Source of the DNA: Gemmatimonadota bacterium | Lineage (GTDB): Bacteria; Gemmatimonadota; Gemmatimonadetes; Gemmatimonadales; GWC2-71-9 | Reading direction: 5' to 3' | Assembly (NCBI GenBank): GCA_003220905.1 | Contig: QHTS01000001.1 | Span: 1 to 9,552 of the forward strand | DNA: 9,552 nt | Shown here: positions 6,685-9,552 of the stretch, in pieces | Layout of the letters: each line of letters begins with the position of its first letter | Numbering within the stretch: position 1 is the stretch's first letter | The notes under the pieces: generated by a model | Seen by the model: the letters and a program-made list of their open reading frames with translations, nothing else | What the model was told of the DNA's origin: nothing | Databases searched by the model: none | Made by a program: the position numbers and the translations under genes

Positions 6685-7814
6685 GGCCGCACGGTGAGTC
6701 CCACGAGCACGGTCCACACGCGCTCGATGAGCCCGCCCCCGCGACGCTCCAGCCGCTCGAGGCCCAGGTCGATGAGCGCCCGGCCCTGCGCGAACGCTCG
6801 GCCCGTCCCCAGCGACCCCGCGACCTCGGTCGGCGCCTTGGTCCCGGGGCCGAACGGCATCTGCCCGCCGCGCGCGCCGAGGCGAATCGGCATCCGGCGG
6901 GAGCCGAACTCCGCCCCCGCGGACCAGCTCCATGTATCGAACGCACCCACGCCCGCCCGCGACCAGGAACGCCACACCGCCGATGCCGCAACCCGGGCGC
7001 TCGGGCTGGGTGCGAACAGCAGACCACCGCCGGCCATCCGCGGCAGGTCGGTGATCGCGCTCGTCGTCTCGGCCACCTTGGCGCGGAGCCGATTGTCGCT
7101 CCGCGCCCATCCCGCGATGCTCAAGCCGGGAGCGACGCCGATGAGCACGCTCCCCGACACGCCGAGCCCATCGTAGCGCACCTCGGCGGACTGCCGCACC
7201 GTCTGGAACGACGAGTCGTCGAACCGCCGCTCGGCCGTCATGCGGGTCGAGCCGACGAGCACGTGGACCCCGGCGCCGATCGCGATGCGGCGCGACAGCC
7301 GGCTCGCCGCCGCGAGTCGCACGTCCGCCACGCTCCCGTCGCTCGTGAGCTCATCGGTGTAACGCTGCAGCACGCCCCGCAACAGCAGCGAGTCGCGCAA
7401 CGTCACGTCCCACGACTTGTCGAGGTAGGTCGTGAACCCGGCTGCGACGGCGACGCGCCGCCCCACCGGGCCCGCGACCCCCATCAGGGGGAAACGCGTG
7501 GCGCGGAGCGCCGTGGTCGTCCCGCCCACCGCGACGTCGCGATGCGACGTGCCGCCCGCCGCCGTCGCCGTGAGCTGGCCGATGTCGGCGAGCGGCGCTT
7601 CCATCAGCGGCGACAACGGGTCGAACGGACCGAACGCGCCGCCGGTGGAGCGTGACCGCACCGACTCCCACCGCCCCGGCGTACCGACCCCGCGGATCCC
7701 GAACTGGGAGTCTTGACCGGACAGGCGGACGGGCGGACTGGCGGACAGAAGCGTCACCGCGACCACGGCGGTCCCGACCGCCCGTCCGCCCGTCCACCTG
7801 ACCGCCCGGCTCAT
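6681..7814 (-). CDS. Putative outer-membrane beta-barrel protein, FadL/OmpP1-like
   Basis: The 377 residues begin with a probable Sec signal peptide: a basic start (MSRAVRWTGGR), a hydrophobic core AVVAVTLLSA, and a likely cleavage near Gln34 (LSGQ/DSQ). The mature start has GVGTPGRWESVRSRSTGGAFGPFDPLSPL, resembling the glycine-rich N-terminus of FadL/OmpP1-type transporters. The remainder alternates polar and hydrophobic residues in short strands, for example VAVAAGFTTYL, IAIGAGVHVLVGS, GVSGSVLIGVAPGLSIAGWA and RVAASAVWRSWSRAGVGAFDTWSWSAGAEFG, as expected of a barrel. There are no long hydrophobic helices after the signal. The substrate is unknown. The ATG overlaps the upstream lipoprotein stop as ATGA, with GGGGTG just upstream, so the two are probably made together. 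Family placement is tentative. It could instead be a structural barrel without transport function. Confidence 0.7.
   Translation of the reverse strand: MSRAVRWTGGRAVGTAVVAVTLLSASPPVRLSGQDSQFGIRGVGTPGRWESVRSRSTGGAFGPFDPLSPLMEAPLADIGQLTATAAGGTSHRDVAVGGTTTALRATRFPLMGVAGPVGRRVAVAAGFTTYLDKSWDVTLRDSLLLRGVLQRYTDELTSDGSVADVRLAAASRLSRRIAIGAGVHVLVGSTRMTAERRFDDSSFQTVRQSAEVRYDGLGVSGSVLIGVAPGLSIAGWARSDNRLRAKVAETTSAITDLPRMAGGGLLFAPSPSARVAASAVWRSWSRAGVGAFDTWSWSAGAEFGSRRMPIRLGARGGQMPFGPGTKAPTEVAGSLGTGRAFAQGRALIDLGLERLERRGGGLIERVWTVLVGLTVRP
7719..7750 (+). repeat. Octamer tandem repeat, four units, in the signal-peptide coding region
   Basis: On the plus strand the units are GGACAGGC, GGACGGGC, GGACTGGC and GGACAGAA, the last degenerate. 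They encode about residues 22-32 of the barrel protein, the end of its signal peptide. Similar octamers in opposite orientation occur at 7776-7800. Confidence 0.7.
7722..7800. repeat. Imperfect inverted repeat flanking the signal-peptide core
   Basis: Arms 7722-7746 and 7776-7800 are reverse complements at 22 of 25 positions. The 29-base loop 7747-7775 encodes GTAVVAVTLL, the hydrophobic core of the signal peptide. The arms encode the flanking basic and cleavage regions. The transcript could form a strong hairpin close to the start codon at 7814. Confidence 0.7.
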
Positions 7815-9067
7815 GGCACCCCGAACGGGAATCGCCGCACAAACGTGACCTGCAACGTCGGGCGGAACGCCGGGGCGACGGACGGATAGAAGCGGATCTC
7901 GCCGAAGAACTGGGCTTCCGCCTGGGGCCGCACCACGAACACGGTCGGGTGGGTCGAGTCCGCGGCCCAGAGCTGCAGCAGGTTCGTCACCTCGATCTTC
8001 ACCGTGCCAGTCGAGTCCGGATGGATGACGGTCGGGTCGCCGAGGCGCGGGTCGATCGGGGACTTAGCACCGAAGTCGGCGAACACCGTGCGCGCCTCGA
8101 TCACAAACGAGTCGGCGGGCGCCCCGCGGGCCGGGACGGCGGGCACGAGAAACAGCGTGCCGCGGATGATCTGGGACGAATCCCTGATGAATTTGGGAAA
8201 CGCGACCCGCACCAGGCTGTGCGCCGACGGCACGCCGCCCACAGCCAGTGTGGAGTCGAGCGGGGCCGGTGACGGCGCGAACACGAAGCTGGCGAACCCC
8301 GCGCTGAGGACGCCCGGCTTGCGCGCCACGGGCGTCCCCAGCGAGTCCACGCGGAGGTACCACTGCAGCACCGGCCCGAAGGTGCCCTTGCCGAACGCGA
8401 TGCTCGCGAGCGTGTCGGCGGCGATGCGAATGCCGTACGCCACCGTCCCGGAATCGGTCCCGACGTAGCGTGCCGCCGGCGCATCGAGCTTGAGCGACAG
8501 CACGAGGCGGTGGTTGACGGTGTCCACCACGACGCTGTCGCCCGTCACCGTGTCCTTCCGGCCCGGCTGCGCGAGCAGGGTGTCGATGTTCACGCTCCGG
8601 AGAAGCGAGTCGGTGAACGGGGCCGCCACGGAGCCGAACGTGGTGGCGGTATCGATCGTGATCGGCAACCGGTAGAACTGCAGCCGGAGGTTGTGGGTCG
8701 CGGTATCGCGCCGCACGACGTATACCTGCAGCCGCGCCGAGTCGGCGCCGAGGATCAGACCGGTCGACGTGTCGGCGGTCGAGATCCGGAGGTGCGCGCC
8801 GTAGCCGTTGATCCGGAAGATAGGGCGACCGTCCAGGGTGTCCGTCGCGCCGGGGAGATGCGCTGCGAGCATCACGGAGGACTGGTAGGCGAGCACGTAG
8901 CCGCGGTACGACGAGTCCCGGCTGATGCTGGTCGTGAGCAGCGTGTCGACGATGGTGATCTGTCCCGAGGGACAGTAGTCCGGGCAATCGCCCGGCGCGG
9001 TGAGCTGCTCCACGCACGCCGCGACGAGCAGGACGGCGCCAGCGACCGCGAGCCGGCGCCGCGTCAC
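7811..9067 (-). CDS. Secreted lipoprotein of unknown function
   Basis: The 418 residues begin VTRRRLAVAGAVLLVAAC, a short basic and hydrophobic signal ending in the lipobox LVAAC with Cys18 as the lipidation site. Val at +2 argues against inner-membrane retention, so outer-membrane anchoring is likely. Cys28 and Cys32 (DCPDYC) are the only other cysteines near the start and could form a disulphide. The body is rich in Thr, Asp, Ser and Val, with beta-strand-like stretches. The C-terminal segment IEVTNLLQLWAADSTHP followed by RFYPSVAPAFRPTLQVTF resembles the end of DNRLRE-type cell-surface domains (a Trp-containing strand, then PxLxVxF), but this is a weak visual match. I recognise no enzyme motif. 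I chose the GTG at 9067 because it overlaps the cdd stop as GTGA and places the signal peptide at the N-terminus. The longer in-frame reading to 9166 lies inside cdd. It is translationally coupled to the barrel gene downstream, suggesting a shared envelope role. Confidence 0.8.
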   Translation of the reverse strand: MTRRRLAVAGAVLLVAACVEQLTAPGDCPDYCPSGQITIVDTLLTTSISRDSSYRGYVLAYQSSVMLAAHLPGATDTLDGRPIFRINGYGAHLRISTADTSTGLILGADSARLQVYVVRRDTATHNLRLQFYRLPITIDTATTFGSVAAPFTDSLLRSVNIDTLLAQPGRKDTVTGDSVVVDTVNHRLVLSLKLDAPAARYVGTDSGTVAYGIRIAADTLASIAFGKGTFGPVLQWYLRVDSLGTPVARKPGVLSAGFASFVFAPSPAPLDSTLAVGGVPSAHSLVRVAFPKFIRDSSQIIRGTLFLVPAVPARGAPADSFVIEARTVFADFGAKSPIDPRLGDPTVIHPDSTGTVKIEVTNLLQLWAADSTHPTVFVVRPQAEAQFFGEIRFYPSVAPAFRPTLQVTFVRRFPFGVP

Positions 9068-9417
9068 CTGGTGAGCGTCGCTTTCGCGAACGCGTCGGGC
9101 AGGAGGTCGCGCAGCACCCAGCGCCGCTCGGTCTTCGGCCCCACGGCCTGGCGGCACGCGCCGCACGGCGACGCCGGCGGGTCCACGTCCGTCGCCACGA
9201 CGATGCGGCTGAACCCCCGCGCCCCGTCCGCGACCGCGGCGCCGATCGCCATGCGCTCGGCGCAGATCGTGAGGCCGTAGGAGGCGCTCTCGACGTTCGC
9301 CCCGACGAACACGCGACCGTCGGCCGCCTCGAGCGCCGCGCCCACCCGGAACTTGCTGTACGGACAGTAGGCGTTCTTCTGCACGTCGCGGGCGCGGCGC
9401 ACCAGCTCGGCGCTCAC
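9064..9417 (-). CDS. cdd: Cytidine deaminase, homotetrameric type, with shortened C-terminal region
   Basis: Deaminates cytidine and deoxycytidine to uridine and deoxyuridine in pyrimidine salvage. The 117 residues contain YCPYSKFRVGAAL at 17-29, GANVESASYGLT with Asn41/Glu43 for ribose binding, ICAERMAI with zinc ligand Cys52 and catalytic Glu54, and PCGACRQ with zinc ligands Cys85 and Cys88. The catalytic set is complete. After CRQ, family members normally have about a dozen more residues (EFAP...V type) before the LRDLLPDAF tail. Here only AVGPKTERRWV intervenes, so the protein is shorter than the usual 127-135 residues. The GTG start overlaps the deoB stop as GTGA and has a strong ribosome site six bases upstream. 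With deoB this forms a nucleoside-salvage pair. Confidence 0.94.
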   Translation of the reverse strand: MSAELVRRARDVQKNAYCPYSKFRVGAALEAADGRVFVGANVESASYGLTICAERMAIGAAVADGARGFSRIVVATDVDPPASPCGACRQAVGPKTERRWVLRDLLPDAFAKATLTR

Positions 9418-9552
9418 GCCCAGACCTCCGCGAGGAACGACGTCCCCGCCGCCAGCAGGGGGGGCGGGGGGGGCGTCACACCGAAGTACTCGGCGACGGT
9501 CGCGCCCAGATCCGCGAACGTGCTCCGCTCCCCCAGGGCCGCCGGCCGGACC
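9414..9552 (-). CDS. deoB: Phosphopentomutase, C-terminal fragment, cut by the window edge
   Basis: The last 46 codons of a gene entering from the right edge. The peptide contains ALGERSTFADLGATVAEYFGV and ends GTSFLAEVWA. The LGxRxTFADLGATxAExFG pattern is the conserved C-terminal signature of DeoB, which interconverts ribose 1-phosphate and ribose 5-phosphate (and the deoxy forms) in nucleoside catabolism. The GTSF near the end fits the GxSF of DeoB tails. Between them lies a run of five prolines, encoded by C-tracts (G-runs of 7 and 8 on the plus strand, 9458-9473). The reading frame stays consistent with the family on both sides. The stop overlaps cdd as GTGA, a common salvage pairing. 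Catalytic residues are outside the window. Confidence 0.85.
   Translation of the reverse strand, partial: VRPAALGERSTFADLGATVAEYFGVTPPPPPLLAAGTSFLAEVWA
9424..9429 (-). promoter_or_regulatory. Ribosome binding site of cdd
   Basis: GGAGGT on the minus strand lies six bases before the GTG start at 9417, inside the last codons of deoB. It is the best Shine-Dalgarno sequence in the window and fixes the cdd start. Confidence 0.8.

Noticed and set aside
6685..7110. In-frame N-terminal extension of mtaB
   Set aside because: The 142 extra residues lie inside the barrel gene and show no similarity to the family. The GTG at 6684 sits at the conserved start.
6115..7176. A 353-codon open frame on the plus strand opposite mtaB and the barrel gene
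   Set aside because: It spans the junction of two real genes on the other strand and has no recognisable domain.
9068..9166. In-frame N-terminal extension of the lipoprotein
   Set aside because: It would bury the signal peptide and lipobox inside the protein and overlaps cdd. The GTG at 9067 gives a normal signal peptide.
1..9552. Defence system, CRISPR array, prophage or insertion sequence
   Set aside because: All sequence is accounted for by housekeeping, competence and envelope genes. No transposase, integrase, nuclease-helicase set, regularly spaced repeats or target duplications are visible.

Overview
The window is a very GC-rich stretch of bacterial chromosome with strong G/C preference at third codon positions. 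Every gene I can support lies on the minus strand, so transcription runs from high to low coordinates. GTG starts and 4-base start/stop overlaps are frequent. The gene set (MtaB, MiaB, class I FBPase, methylmalonyl-CoA mutase, outer-membrane and lipoprotein genes) fits a Gram-negative, aerobic heterotroph. The two envelope proteins remind me of Gemmatimonadota proteins, but the phylum is an inference and was not tested.

Layout in transcription order. (1) Nucleoside salvage: the 3' end of deoB (phosphopentomutase) and cdd (cytidine deaminase, with an apparent internal shortening). (2) Envelope pair: a lipoprotein with a clear lipobox but no recognised function, and a FadL/OmpP1-like beta-barrel candidate. 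(3) tRNA modification: two paralogous radical-SAM methylthiotransferases side by side, mtaB then miaB, both acting on A37-modified tRNAs. (4) Competence: a 93-residue ComFB-domain protein directly upstream of a full-length comEC. (5) Central carbon: class I fructose-1,6-bisphosphatase (fbp) and the 5' part of a methylmalonyl-CoA mutase catalytic chain, which runs off the left edge.

The ten genes are packed with no real intergenic space. Six of nine junctions are 4-base GTGA/ATGA overlaps, one is a 32-38 base overlap, and the remaining gaps are 2 and 18 bases. No stretch over 300 bases lacks a gene, and I see no tRNA, rRNA, CRISPR array, insertion sequence, internal promoter or terminator. The simplest reading is one long transcription unit extending beyond both edges, with translational coupling between neighbours.

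The least ordinary signals are the ComFB-ComEC adjacency, the uncharacterised lipoprotein/barrel pair, a 26-base perfect palindrome inside a loop-coding part of mtaB, two short tandem repeats (a heptamer in comEC, an octamer in the barrel's signal-peptide region), and the shortened cytidine deaminase. I do not see a defence island or a wholly new multi-gene system.
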